13,243 bases of DNA. Origin: Clostridia bacterium (lineage in GTDB: Bacteria; CBDUZB01; JAGLHV01). This document shows, piece after piece, positions 1 through 7,109 of this stretch; the stretch's first letter is position 1, and each line of letters opens with the position of its first letter. Both the position numbers and the translations under genes were made by a program. Under the pieces are notes generated by a model that was not told the DNA's origin, did not search any database, and was given only the letters and a program-made list of their open reading frames with translations. The stretch lies in contig JAUVLC010000070.1 in NCBI GenBank assembly GCA_030595925.1, positions 1-13,243 of the forward strand, given 5' to 3'.

Positions 1-504
1 AGGTGGAGCAAAGGCTGCAGCCAGAGACACAAGCAAACCGATGCCTAATGTTCCCATCAAGATTAAATTCCAAACAGAAAAGGACTTTTTTTGTACTTGT
101 CTAGCTGAGACCCTTATAGACAAGAAAAAATATTTTATCTCCCTTTTTAAAAAAACAACTAAACCTAAAAAAATTAAATAAACTAAACTCCGATAAAGCA
201 AGCCGCAAACACCTAAAGCAAATACCAGATAAGATAGCACCCCCCAACCTAAACCTAAAGAAAAAACAAATTCCTCTAAGAACCCCATAAAAGAAACATT
301 AAAAAATTTAAAAACTTTATACCCCAACGCAAACCCTACTAAAACAATCAAAAAAAGAGAAAATAATTCTAATAATTTTATCCCAAAATCCGCTATGGGA
401 AAATCAACAAAATAATTAACCCCTACCAAACTTATCCAGGATAAGAAAAATAAAGGTAAAAAATATTTTTTTATGTAAAATTTTATGGCAAAAATAAACG
501 ACAT
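1..504 (-). CDS. Polytopic membrane protein, N-terminal part (3' end outside window)
   Basis: An open frame runs from an ATG at 504-502 to the window edge (168 codons, no stop). It was found by translating the minus strand. An in-frame TAA lies two codons upstream of the ATG, so the start is fixed; GGGGAAT about 7 bases upstream is a plausible ribosome binding site. The protein is very hydrophobic, with about four membrane segments (near residues 15-35, 48-68, 82-105 and 110-125) and another starting near 150. The last visible residues, AAAFAPP, resemble the loop after the first long helix of GT39/PMT-like sugar transferases, where a PPT-x-x-D-x-L-x-Y motif often follows. That motif lies outside the window, so the family is inferred. 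The gene overlaps the end of the glycosyltransferase gene by 22 bases, suggesting one operon for surface glycan or glycolipid synthesis. Confidence 0.7.
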   Translation of the reverse strand, partial: MSFIFAIKFYIKKYFLPLFFLSWISLVGVNYFVDFPIADFGIKLLELFSLFLIVLVGFALGYKVFKFFNVSFMGFLEEFVFSLGLGWGVLSYLVFALGVCGLLYRSLVYLIFLGLVVFLKREIKYFFLSIRVSARQVQKKSFSVWNLILMGTLGIGLLVSLAAAFAPP

Positions 505-1229
505 TTTTTAATTCCCCATTTATGTAATATAAATTTAACTAAAACAAACAACGTTTTTATTCCATAAACTACGCTATTAATAAAGCTAATAGTCGAAGCC
601 TCTTTAAAATACCGCGTAGGCACAGGAATTTCCCCTATTCTAAAATTAAAAAACACTGACTGTGCCAATATCTCGGAATCAAAAACAAAATCATCCGAAT
701 TTTTCTTATAAGGAATTGTTTCTAATACTTTCCGGTGAAAAGCACGAAAGCCGCTATGAAATTCACCCAGGTTTTGTCCTAAAATAATATTTTCAACAAA
801 GGTTAAAAATCGATTACCGATATATTTATATTTAGGCATTCCACCGGCTAAAACTTCTCTTCGTGTTCTAATCCGGGTTCCAATCATTACATCACAAATT
901 CCATCTTTAATTAATCCTGTCAAATAAGGAACAAGCCGGCTATCATACTGATAATCAGGATGAATCATCACTACAATCTCTGCCCCTCTTTTCAAAGCCT
1001 CTTCATAACAAGTTTTCTGATTAGCTCCGTAACCTTTATTTGCCTTATGCTGCAAAACATGCATTCCCAAACTATGGGCAATGGCAACTGTATCATCACT
1101 ACTTGCATCATCCCCCAAAATTACTTCATCTACTGCACCTTGAGGAATATCCAAAAAAGTCTGTTTGATCGTACGCTGGGCATTATATGCCGGCATAACG
1201 GCAATAACCTTCTTTTTATTATTAATCAT
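483..1229 (-). CDS. Family 2 glycosyltransferase, DPM1/polyprenyl-phosphate sugar transferase-like
   Basis: 248 residues. The N-terminus has the GT-A nucleotide-binding start ([10 protein letters not shown], 11-20), acidic GDDASSDDT (39-47), NKGYGANQK (64-72) and HPDYQYD (90-96) in the place of the metal-binding DxD. Later come [10 protein letters not shown] (155-164) and FDSE (183-186), typical of family 2 enzymes that move a sugar from a nucleotide donor to an acceptor. One hydrophobic segment at about 217-236 probably anchors it to the inner face of the membrane. By family it most likely makes a polyprenyl-phosphate sugar or adds a residue to a lipid-linked glycan; substrate cannot be read. 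Its ATG overlaps the upstream stop by 8 bases (ATGATTAA), implying translational coupling to the GT-C-like protein, whose donor it could supply. Confidence 0.9.
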   Translation of the reverse strand: MINNKKKVIAVMPAYNAQRTIKQTFLDIPQGAVDEVILGDDASSDDTVAIAHSLGMHVLQHKANKGYGANQKTCYEEALKRGAEIVVMIHPDYQYDSRLVPYLTGLIKDGICDVMIGTRIRTRREVLAGGMPKYKYIGNRFLTFVENIILGQNLGEFHSGFRAFHRKVLETIPYKKNSDDFVFDSEILAQSVFFNFRIGEIPVPTRYFKEASTISFINSVVYGIKTLFVLVKFILHKWGIKKCRLFLP

Positions 1230-2799
1230 TTTTCTCCCTTTCTTTTATCTGAAACAGACTTAATCCTTTGTCTTCCATGCAAAAAAACAACCGATAATTT
1301 TTACTCAACAACTGTTTGTTTCTTAAATCCGATATATCAGAAAGAAAAAAAACATTATTACCTCTTGCCAATTTGTCAAAAATTATTTTTTTAAGTAAAG
1401 AAAAATCTTTTTCTTTAAAGCGATTTAAAATTAAAGTCTGCCTCCGGGCAAAATAAGGAATATATACTTTCCCAACAGCAAAAATCCCCTTACCCGATAT
1501 AAGCACTAAATCCTCTTCGGAAGTGTTTTCTTCTACTAAAAATGCTCTCTCCAAATTAACATTATTTATATTCAAAGAATAAGGATATATCCCTCCGCAA
1601 AAATTAGAAAAAACTAAACTAAGCAAATATCCGCTTAAACAAAAAAATTTTATTTTTTTATTAATGTGCAAAAATGAGAAAGACATGAAAACTAATAAAT
1701 AAAGTGGTATTAATTCAGGCATTCTATACATTATAGTTCCCGGTTCCCAGGTAGAAAAAAACAAGCTATAACATATTAACCAGACAAAACACAAATTTAT
1801 CATAAATTTATGTTTATAATAAATTTTTCCAAATCCTAAAAAAAGATAAAACAAAGCACTATAAAAAAAGATCTTGGATATATTAACTGCTATCTTAATT
1901 ATCTGAAAGGGAAAAAGTTGTTTAATGAAAGATACTTTTTTAAAATTTATCCAGATTATATCCTGTAAGGATGCAGGTATTTTTAAAAGATTATTCAGAC
2001 TAAGTTGTCCGTGCCAGCTTAACGAATTAGTAGAAACATCCAGAGCATTTCCCAAAAACCATAAATAAATGCCTCGTAAACTAAAGATTTTAAGTACCAC
2101 AACTATTACCAATAAATAAGACACAACACAAAATGCGGCTAAAATAATTAAATAGAAAAAAATATTACGTAAATTTTGTTTTCTATTACTTTTATATTGC
2201 CATAAACATACACATACTACAGGAATAAAGATTATATGCGAAATATGAGACAAAACAGCCATTCCATGACAGAGAGCTAATATAAAAAGGATGCTTTTTC
2301 CCGGTTTATGATATTGATGAAAAGAACTGTCATACCTTAAAAGTAAAATCACCAATAATAAAATAAAAAACATGCCCAATAAATAAACCTGAGCTTCCAT
2401 ACTCCAAAGCCAATAACTATAGGAAAAAGCTAAAAACAGACTCCAAAAAAAAGCATATGTTATATTTTTACTAATTTTTTCCATTAAAATGAAAAATAAA
2501 ACAACTCCTATGCTTCCCAAAAGGCAATTTAAAATTTGAAGAGAAAGAAGAGCGGTTCCGGCATATCCGAAAAAAATCCTGATTAAATGATGAAAAAGAT
2601 ATCCGATAAAACCATAAATAAGATGGTTACCATGAAAAAGATTTTTCATTTCTCCTAATTCAACAGCCATAGCACAAGCTACACCATCATAATTATACAT
2701 CTTTGATAAAAAAGTAATATAGATGAAAAAAACAGCTATTCCTAAACCAAACGACGAAATAAACAAGTCAACTTTTGCATCAAATAAATTCCGTTTCAT
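1222..2799 (-). CDS. GT-C / DUF2723-like polytopic membrane protein, probable glycosyltransferase
   Basis: 525 residues, with about ten membrane helices across residues 12-420 and a soluble C-terminal tail of about 100 residues. The first outer loop carries an aspartate (YNYDGV, 35-40) followed by HGNHLIYG (56-63), and a later loop has [10 protein letters not shown] (133-142). These echo the GDSGE, HPPGYPLY and AEVYSL loops of DUF2723 and related GT-C transferases, which use polyprenyl-phosphate sugars on the outer side of the membrane. The match is partial, so the family call is moderate. AGAGGA is well placed before the ATG. It is the first gene of an operon of three overlapping genes; the adjacent GT2 would make a sensible donor-producing partner. 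The tail resembles the periplasmic end of such enzymes but holds no motif I recognise. Confidence 0.7.
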   Translation of the reverse strand: MKRNLFDAKVDLFISSFGLGIAVFFIYITFLSKMYNYDGVACAMAVELGEMKNLFHGNHLIYGFIGYLFHHLIRIFFGYAGTALLSLQILNCLLGSIGVVLFFILMEKISKNITYAFFWSLFLAFSYSYWLWSMEAQVYLLGMFFILLLVILLLRYDSSFHQYHKPGKSILFILALCHGMAVLSHISHIIFIPVVCVCLWQYKSNRKQNLRNIFFYLIILAAFCVVSYLLVIVVVLKIFSLRGIYLWFLGNALDVSTNSLSWHGQLSLNNLLKIPASLQDIIWINFKKVSFIKQLFPFQIIKIAVNISKIFFYSALFYLFLGFGKIYYKHKFMINLCFVWLICYSLFFSTWEPGTIMYRMPELIPLYLLVFMSFSFLHINKKIKFFCLSGYLLSLVFSNFCGGIYPYSLNINNVNLERAFLVEENTSEEDLVLISGKGIFAVGKVYIPYFARRQTLILNRFKEKDFSLLKKIIFDKLARGNNVFFLSDISDLRNKQLLSKNYRLFFCMEDKGLSLFQIKEREKND

Positions 2800-2821
2800 T
2801 TGTTCCTCTTTTTACTTATTA

Positions 2822-2837
2822 TAGTATTGTCAAAAAT
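2822..2837 (+). repeat. TAGT-n(3)-GTCAAAAAT box, copy 1
   Basis: TAGTATTGTCAAAAAT lies left of the DUF559 cassette. An inverted, slightly shorter copy lies right of the cassette (3453-3465) and a third copy lies at 6093-6108. It could mark the outer ends of a larger mobile block, but the sequence is short and AT-rich. Confidence 0.3.
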
Positions 2838-2943
2838 ATTTGATGTTTAATTTATAATTTGTATAATTTACCAACGAGAATATTTGTTTCGTTTTGTATT
2901 CCCGTCGTCCTCCCCCTTTTTTTAAAAATGAATCTATGTTTTT

Positions 2944-2974
2944 CCCCCTTTGAAAAAGGGGGCTAGGGGGATTT
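2944..2974. repeat. Left 31-bp inverted repeat of the DUF559 cassette
   Basis: It begins CCCCCTTTGAAAAAGGGGG, then CTA, a run of five G and ATTT. It is identical over all 31 bases to the reverse complement of 3341-3371. The first 19 bases are themselves a near-palindrome able to fold (CCCCCTTT against AAAGGGGG). It is not followed by a T run on the minus strand, so it does not look like a standard terminator. A partial CCCCCTTT copy lies just outside at about 2912-2919. Confidence 0.9.
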
Positions 2975-2977
2975 TAT

Positions 2978-3337
2978 TCATATTCTTTCTTTTACTGCCT
3001 GATAAATCACTTCCATAACAGAATCCAGTTCTTGCAAAACTTGTAGATTATTAAAACGCAATATATATAATCCCTCGTTCTTCAAGTATATATCTCGTTG
3101 TACATCTTTTTGTTCCTGACCTGTTTCCTTATGTTGCGATCCGTCCACTTCTACTACAATCTTTGCTTGGGATACATAAAAATCTACAATATAGCTCCCA
3201 ATAGGCTTCTGTCGATAAAATTGGACCTTCAAAATTTGTTTTCCCCGTAATCCTGCCCATAATGCCCTCTCACTATCCGTCATTTCCCTGCTTAATCGAC
3301 AAGCACTGTGTTTTAAATTCGCATTGTATTTTAACAC
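2978..3337 (-). CDS. DUF559 domain protein, Vsr-like endonuclease
   Basis: 119 residues, the usual length for free-standing DUF559 (PF04480) proteins, which have a PD-(D/E)XK/Vsr-type nuclease fold. Family landmarks are in order: MTDSERALW (19-27, conserved E23), FYRQKPIGSYIVDFY (40-54, catalytic-type D52), KIVVEVDGSQH (59-69, E63 and D65) and RD (81-82). The active-site residues look complete. The start is GTG; AGGGGG from the flanking repeat is the likely ribosome binding site. The protein is probably a DNA nicking or cleaving enzyme of unknown target. The gene sits alone between inverted repeats and is not coupled to neighbouring genes. A repair role is possible by analogy with Vsr, but its setting favours a selfish or homing-like role. 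Confidence 0.85.
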   Translation of the reverse strand: MLKYNANLKHSACRLSREMTDSERALWAGLRGKQILKVQFYRQKPIGSYIVDFYVSQAKIVVEVDGSQHKETGQEQKDVQRDIYLKNEGLYILRFNNLQVLQELDSVMEVIYQAVKERI

Positions 3338-3340
3338 CTT

Positions 3341-3371
3341 AAATCCCCCTAGCCCCCTTTTTCAAAGGGGG
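3341..3371. repeat. Right 31-bp inverted repeat of the DUF559 cassette
   Basis: It begins AAATCCCCCTAGCCCCC and ends TTTTTCAAAGGGGG, an exact reverse complement of the left repeat. On the minus strand it immediately precedes the nuclease gene, and its G run probably serves as the Shine-Dalgarno element. Confidence 0.9.
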
Positions 3372-3430
3372 GAGATATTATTCCTTTTTCAAAGGGGAGA
3401 GATATTATTCCTTTTTCAAAGGGGGAAATT
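3355..3430. repeat. About 27-bp tandem repeat of the outer half of the inverted repeat
   Basis: Three successive copies of CCTTTTTCAAAGGGG are spaced about 27 bases apart, joined by near-identical AGATATTATT linkers. The first copy is the end of the right inverted repeat. This looks like slippage or repeated end-duplication at that end; nothing comparable is seen at the left end beyond a single CCCCCTTT. Confidence 0.8.
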
Positions 3431-3564
3431 ACTTTTCATATTTTTTCATCTAATTTTTGACACTACCACATAAATTTATTATGCTGATATCATTTTATGA
3501 CATTTTTTATTACATAACATTGTTAAATAGTTAAAATGTTATTAAGAATATTCCTTCCCTTGAT
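3431..3564. other. Intergenic stretch with a TAGTGTCAAAAAT box and weak dyad
   Basis: No coding frame is convincing here. It contains the inverted copy of the TAGT/GTCAAAAAT box (3453-3465) and a weak dyad ATAACATT/AATGTTAT (3514-3521 and 3535-3542). With the transposase remnant (3565-3790) and the empty AT-rich stretch 3791-3869, it accounts for the gap between the DUF559 cassette and the AlbA_2 gene. Confidence 0.5.
3453..3465 (-). repeat. TAGTGTCAAAAAT box, copy 2 (inverted)
   Basis: Read on the minus strand this is TAGTGTCAAAAAT, matching copy 1 except for three missing spacer bases. Copies 1 and 2 face each other across the DUF559 block. Confidence 0.3.
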
Positions 3565-3790
3565 TTAGGCTCTACTTATATCAGTACTACTCTTGTTTAA
3601 TTCTAAGCCTATTGCAACATCTTGTTCCCTCAAATACCTTTGCCCTATATATAATATTAACGCTCTATTTTTCACCCTTCCTATTTTCTTTCAATTCTAC
3701 CACCTCAATTATTAATTTTTTGGCGAACAGATTAATTAACTATTTAATAATGTCCTCGTCATTTTTTATCAAAATTTTTACTTTTATATT
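3565..3790 (-). pseudogene. Decayed C-terminal remnant of a Y1 (IS200-like / REP-associated) transposase
   Basis: Minus-strand translation gives, in one frame, DEDIIK-stop-LINLFAKKLIIEVVELKEN and then, after a one-base shift near 3670, NRALILYIGQRY, LREQDVAIGLELN and KSSTDISRA before a TAA. This matches the layout of the C-terminal DnaA-like helix-turn-helix domain in many Y1_Tnp transposases: a short helical segment, a basic RK linker, R-A-x-x-x-x-Y-I-x-x-R-Y-L, then an I-G-x-x-L-N-x-S-x-x-x-I-S-R-A helix-turn-helix. The catalytic HUH and Tyr part is absent. A stop and a frameshift show it is dead. Assignment rests on recalled family pattern, not a search. Confidence 0.55.
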
Positions 3791-3869
3791 ATACAAAAAA
3801 TGATACGACTCTTAAAGTTTTACCATTATAGGAATATTTTATGTTTATATAGCTTCTAAATTAAGTCTC

Positions 3870-5162
3870 CTAAAGTTTTCTTTCGATTAATTTTTTTTGC
3901 CACATATTAATGGTTTCTTCAGCTATGTCATCACAATTAAATACCAAAAATATTTGTTTAACAAACTTATTAGCAATTTCTTTATAAAAAGCTCTAATAT
4001 CAACAAATTTTATATCTTCTTTTATAAATACTGAGCTCTCTTTGGAAACATACGTACCATGAAGAATACCTACCCCAAAAGAAACCAAATTTCTTTCCTT
4101 TGTGCCATTTAATCTTATTTCAATATGTAAACTTTCATCTTCGGCAAGAATATTCTCATAATATCTTTTGAAAAAAATAAAAAATTCCGTTATTGCGTAA
4201 ATTGTAGAAGTAAATGATAAAACTGATTTACCATTATGTCTTTGTGTATCTTCCCAAAACGCCCTTTTCCAAACAAATAATCCACACCTGTAAGCTCGAT
4301 AACCTTCGAGAGCATTATCCATGGTAAAGGATTCTCTTCCATTCATAAAATTAAAAACATTCTCCCTATCAGTATGAGGAAAATTCCATCCCCTTAAATC
4401 TACTTCTGCCTCCTTTATTACTTGTCCAATCTTTAATTGGTCTGTAAATCTTTCTCCATCATAACTTGTAGGATATACCACAACTTCCCAGAAACCACCT
4501 TTTTGTAATTCGTCTCCTATACTTTCCTCTAAAAACTTATCCGCTTCTATTATTTCTTGACTATAATTTTCTTTTGATTCATCAGAAGTCTTCAAAGGTT
4601 TACCTTTTATTAATCGTGCAATAGAATTTAATAGTTCATCTCCTTTTTTGGCTATTGCTCTTCCTAAAAATTCCCGCATATTTTCCGAAGAAGAGATGAT
4701 TTCAGTAGTTGCTTTATCGGTTCTAATATAAATTTGTCCACTTTTTAAAATTTGCTTATTATCCGATGTAAATCCATTTTTCTCACAAATTACAGGTATT
4801 TCTTGAAATTCAGACACATTTATAATAATAAGACATTTATCTTTAATTTTTTCCTTATAAACTTGACAGGTTATCTTAGGGTCCGAATATTTATGGATAT
4901 AATCATTAATCTTAGTTTGGTTGAAAGACTTAAAATCTTTTTCTGAAACCCCAATAAATTCAAACGTTTCATCCTTTACCCCAATTATAATTCTCCCGCC
5001 ATCTTGCGTATTGGACATTGCAAGAATATCCTTAACTATGTTTAATTTATCCTTGTTAGAAGGGTCATCCCAATTAAGACATTCTTTATAATCTAAATTT
5101 TTCGTTTCTGTCTTCTGTTCTAATAACCGTTTTATGTCTTCTTCCTTTATTCCTTCAATCAT
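3870..5162 (-). CDS. AlbA_2 (Schlafen-type) domain protein with long C-terminal region
   Basis: 430 residues. Residues about 12-125 are an AlbA_2/Schlafen-like domain (PF04326): acidic ETKNLDYKE (19-27), ILAMSNTQDGGRIIIGVKDE (46-65) and GQIYIRTDKATTEI (142-155). Members bind or cut nucleic acid, or act as putative ATP-binding regulators; the activity here is unknown. Residues about 195-430 contain VDLRGWNFPH (255-264) and a GYRAYRCGLFVWKRAF stretch (288-303), a pattern I associate with other AlbA_2-linked proteins of unknown function. The start has a clear AGGAAGA eight bases upstream. No partner is overlapped; Fic lies 174 bases upstream. Context points to a role in defence or stress response, by inference only. 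Confidence 0.8.
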   Translation of the reverse strand: MIEGIKEEDIKRLLEQKTETKNLDYKECLNWDDPSNKDKLNIVKDILAMSNTQDGGRIIIGVKDETFEFIGVSEKDFKSFNQTKINDYIHKYSDPKITCQVYKEKIKDKCLIIINVSEFQEIPVICEKNGFTSDNKQILKSGQIYIRTDKATTEIISSSENMREFLGRAIAKKGDELLNSIARLIKGKPLKTSDESKENYSQEIIEADKFLEESIGDELQKGGFWEVVVYPTSYDGERFTDQLKIGQVIKEAEVDLRGWNFPHTDRENVFNFMNGRESFTMDNALEGYRAYRCGLFVWKRAFWEDTQRHNGKSVLSFTSTIYAITEFFIFFKRYYENILAEDESLHIEIRLNGTKERNLVSFGVGILHGTYVSKESSVFIKEDIKFVDIRAFYKEIANKFVKQIFLVFNCDDIAEETINMWQKKLIERKL

Positions 5163-5336
5163 TATTTCTTCCTGTTCTTCCTGTTATTTTCCCCTCATTA
5201 TTGTACTATCCACAATATCTATTCATTCTTTTCTTTCCGGAAATCATTTTTACGCTTAGATTTTTTTATTCCATATATAACAATAAACTGCCAAATCACT
5301 TTTGTGATAATTTCAAATTCTTATTCAATCCGGAAT

Positions 5337-6071
5337 CTATCCTTTTAACAGCCGCAAATAATCCTTTTGCGTTTCTTTTAACGCCCTTGCTATAAACCTT
5401 ACAAAATCCCTATGATCAGTATGTGCCTTCTCTATTTTCTGGATATACTCTCCACGCAAAACAGGAGGAATGAGGGCTATAACATATCCTTTTTGTAAAA
5501 AAATCAAATTCATTAAAAGCCGGGCGACCCTTCCATTCCCATCGATAAAAGGATGAATAAATACAAATTCCTTGTGTACCAAAGCAGCATATTCTACAGG
5601 ATGATAATTCTTGGCTAATTCTTCCAATCTACCTACAAATTTTTCCATAAGCAGAGGAACCTTTTCAGGAATGGGAAGACTATATTGAGAACCGGATATA
5701 AAAACTCTTTCTTTTCTATATTTACCGGCTTCCTTTTCACTAATACGCTTGTAAAAAAGTTTGTGTAATTTTTTAATACTCCCTTCGGTAAGAAAAGCTT
5801 TTTTTTTCACTAATTGATACATAAAATCATAAGCTTCACTGTGCCCCAACGCCTCATAATAATCTTTAATCGGCTTACCGCCAATAGTTATTCCATCCTC
5901 CAAAATCACCTTAGTCTCTGTCTCAGTCAAGGAATTTCCTTCTAAAGCATTGCTGGTATAAGTCAAACCTATTCTATAATATTCTTTAAATTCTCTAAAC
6001 AAATGTTTCGATAACGGTCGAAAAGCATCAATTTCTTTTTGCAAAACATCTATCTCGTCAAATATTTTCAT
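5337..6071 (-). CDS. Fic family protein (class II, self-inhibited), putative AMP transferase
   Basis: 244 residues. The Fic core is intact: HPFIDGNGRVAR (173-184) carries the catalytic histidine, the anion-binding loop and both arginines. The N-terminal inhibitory helix motif is present as TSNALEGN (39-46), that is S-x-x-x-E-G, where the glutamate normally blocks ATP placement, so this is a class II Fic with its own brake. Fic enzymes usually transfer AMP, sometimes another phosphate group, onto a hydroxyl of a target protein; the target cannot be read. The ATG has AGGA about 9 bases upstream. No DNA-binding tail is fused, unlike longer 300-370 residue Fic proteins. It is unlinked to an antitoxin gene, as expected for class II. 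Confidence 0.9.
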   Translation of the reverse strand: MKIFDEIDVLQKEIDAFRPLSKHLFREFKEYYRIGLTYTSNALEGNSLTETETKVILEDGITIGGKPIKDYYEALGHSEAYDFMYQLVKKKAFLTEGSIKKLHKLFYKRISEKEAGKYRKERVFISGSQYSLPIPEKVPLLMEKFVGRLEELAKNYHPVEYAALVHKEFVFIHPFIDGNGRVARLLMNLIFLQKGYVIALIPPVLRGEYIQKIEKAHTDHRDFVRFIARALKETQKDYLRLLKG

Positions 6072-6092
6072 TATTTATTCCTATCTCCGCCC

Positions 6093-6108
6093 TAGTAAAG
6101 TCAAAAAT
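6093..6108 (+). repeat. TAGT-n(3)-GTCAAAAAT box, copy 3
   Basis: TAGTAAAGTCAAAAAT lies 14 bases before the first REP-like hairpin and upstream of the Fic gene. It matches copy 1 at 13 of 16 positions. Function unknown. Confidence 0.3.
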
Positions 6109-6121
6109 GTTTTATTTTTTG

Positions 6122-6144
6122 GTAGTCGCCCACCTAAGGCGGAC
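6122..6144 (+). repeat. REP-like hairpin, copy A (GTAG followed by imperfect hairpin)
   Basis: GTAG is followed by TCGCCCACCTAAGGCGGAC, which folds through CGCC against GGCG with a seven-base loop. A GTAG tetranucleotide 5' of a GC-rich hairpin is the hallmark of REP elements mobilised by REP-associated tyrosine transposases. It is strikingly GC-rich against its surroundings. Confidence 0.5.
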
Positions 6145-6190
6145 ATTTTTGTATAATAATTTCTTCTAAGTCAAAATCCAACAAACCTTT

Positions 6191-6243
6191 AAACACATAC
6201 TCTTCCTAAGTATCAATTAAACCTTTTAAGGTAATATGTGTTT
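6191..6243. repeat. Dyad between the two REP-like hairpins
   Basis: AAACACATA (6191-6199) pairs with TATGTGTTT (6235-6243), with a 35-base interior that contains the palindrome CCTTTTAAGG. It occupies the space between the two REP-like hairpins, so the whole 6122-6277 segment could fold as one structured BIME-like unit. Confidence 0.4.
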
Positions 6244-6253
6244 CCTTTCCCCA

Positions 6254-6277
6254 CGCAGGCTAAAGCCTGCGGCTACC
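6254..6277 (-). repeat. REP-like hairpin, copy B (inverted partner)
   Basis: CGCAGGCTAAAGCCTGCG gives a perfect 8-bp stem with a two-base loop. On the minus strand it is preceded by GGTAGC, so GTAG again lies 5' of the hairpin. Copies A and B point in opposite directions, as in a bacterial interspersed mosaic element. Copy B lies about 30 bases past the hepT stop and could slow or end transcription or protect the mRNA end. Confidence 0.65.
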
Positions 6278-6307
6278 ACATAAAAATCTTATGATACAGT
6301 CTTTTCC

Positions 6308-6655
6308 TTAGATTTCCTTAAAATCTTCCATTATTTTTTGAAATTTAGGCTTGATTTCCGGAATTTCTTTTTTCACCGTGTCCCAAACAATCTCTAATTT
6401 AACACCGAAATACTCATGGATTAGTTTGTTTCTCATCCCTGCAATATTTTTCCAGGGAATTTCCGGATATTTTTTCTCTATTTCTTCCGGAATATTCTTA
6501 ACCGCTTCGCCGATAATCTCTAAACCTCTTACAACTGCAAAGACAGTTTTATCATCTTTACTAAATTCATCGAAATTCATATTCTCCGTAAATTTGCTTA
6601 CCTTATTCATTGCATCTAAGATATCTTCAATATAATCACCATACTCCCTTTTCAT
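6308..6655 (-). CDS. hepT: HepT-like toxin (DUF86, HEPN RNase)
   Basis: 115 residues, the normal size for HepT. It carries the catalytic R-x4-H-x-Y motif as RNKLIHEY (75-82) in an all-helical HEPN fold. In the characterised MntA/HepT pairs HepT is an RNA-cutting toxin, and MntA silences it by adding AMP units to the tyrosine of this motif, here Y82. Its ATG overlaps the mntA stop by four bases (ATGA), with a strong AAGGAGG inside the end of mntA, so synthesis is coupled to the antitoxin. All key residues are present, so the toxin is probably functional. Confidence 0.92.
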   Translation of the reverse strand: MKREYGDYIEDILDAMNKVSKFTENMNFDEFSKDDKTVFAVVRGLEIIGEAVKNIPEEIEKKYPEIPWKNIAGMRNKLIHEYFGVKLEIVWDTVKKEIPEIKPKFQKIMEDFKEI

Positions 6656-6945
6656 AAATAAACGACCTCCTTGAGGATATGCTTCCCTATCCGTGGTTTT
6701 AAAACTCCTTTCATTACAAGATCAACCTTAATACCTAAAATATTACTTAAGTAATTTTCCAGTTCTACAAACATTAACAACCCTATACTTTTTTCAAATT
6801 CCACAAGTATATCTAAATCACTACTTTCTTTTGCCTCCGACCTCAAATATGAACCAAATATGCCCATACCTTTTACTCCATATTTCTCCCTCAAAAATTT
6901 CTTGTTTTCCTCAAGAATCTTTTTTATTTCACTAAGGTTTTTCAT
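6652..6945 (-). CDS. mntA: MntA-like antitoxin, minimal nucleotidyltransferase
   Basis: 97 residues. The nucleotidyltransferase signature G-S-x10-D-x-D is complete: G31-S32 followed by D43-L-D45 in SSDLDILVEF, with the third acidic residue in IKVDLV (D75). Family members add AMP to HepT and so neutralise it. It is the first gene of a two-gene operon with hepT, with a four-base overlap. AAGGGAAG lies about 6 bases before the ATG. Regulation may come from a weak promoter at 6998-7026. Antitoxin-first order and the intact active site agree with a working module. Confidence 0.92.
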   Translation of the reverse strand: MKNLSEIKKILEENKKFLREKYGVKGMGIFGSYLRSEAKESSDLDILVEFEKSIGLLMFVELENYLSNILGIKVDLVMKGVLKPRIGKHILKEVVYL

Positions 6946-6997
6946 AATCTTCCCTTTATCATTATGTAATTTTTAGTAGTTTTATCCTCTTAACAAT

Positions 6998-7026
6998 ATC
7001 TTATGAAATTTCGCCCACAAAATCAA
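6998..7026 (-). promoter_or_regulatory. mntA: Possible promoter for mntA-hepT
   Basis: On the minus strand TTGATT is followed 17 bases later by TAAGAT, about 50 bases before the mntA start. The -35 matches four of six consensus bases and the -10 four of six; in AT-rich DNA this is suggestive only. Confidence 0.3.
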
Positions 7027-7109
7027 GATATTATTTACCTCGTTTGTAAGACTTTTAAAATGACCTTTCTAACGGGTACGGGTATATCCATTGAGTTTTT
7101 GGAAGTTTT

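Larger units (their letters stand above)
2944..3371 (-). mobile_element. Candidate DUF559 mobile cassette bounded by perfect 31-bp inverted repeats
   Basis: The unit consists of two 31-bp inverted repeats and one nuclease gene with almost nothing else: three bases separate the stop codon from the left repeat and three separate the start codon from the right repeat. The right repeat appears to supply the ribosome binding site (AGGGGG, seven bases before the GTG). Such tight packing implies that gene and repeats are one unit. I recall similar CCCCCTAGCCCCC-type repeats beside DUF559 genes in other genomes, but could not verify this here. No transposase is present, so mobility would need self-directed nicking or trans-acting enzymes. 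Mobile status is inference. Confidence 0.5.

Noticed and set aside
960-1394. Plus-strand ORF of 144 codons
   Set aside because: It lies opposite the GT2 and GT-C-like genes, has no recognisable domain and reads like the antisense of AT-rich membrane protein sequence. The same holds for plus-strand frames at 4752-4946, 6351-6635, 7728-7967, 8887-9141, 10390-10617 and 11939-12220.
2825-2840. TTGACA and TATAAT before the GT-C-like gene as a promoter
   Set aside because: On the minus strand the two boxes are only four bases apart, so they cannot act as a -35/-10 pair.
3345-3430. CRISPR array from the repeated CCTTTTTCAAAGGGG units
   Set aside because: Only three partial copies exist, the linkers are near-identical rather than unique spacers, and no cas gene is present.
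3612-3803. Plus-strand ORF of 63 codons in the intergenic gap
   Set aside because: The minus strand of the same bases reads as a transposase helix-turn-helix remnant, which explains the openness better; the plus-strand product is a low-complexity hydrophobic string.
5294-5312. AATCAC-TTTT-GTGAT hairpin downstream of fic as a terminator
   Set aside because: The stem is only five to six bases, AT-rich, and no T run follows on the minus strand.
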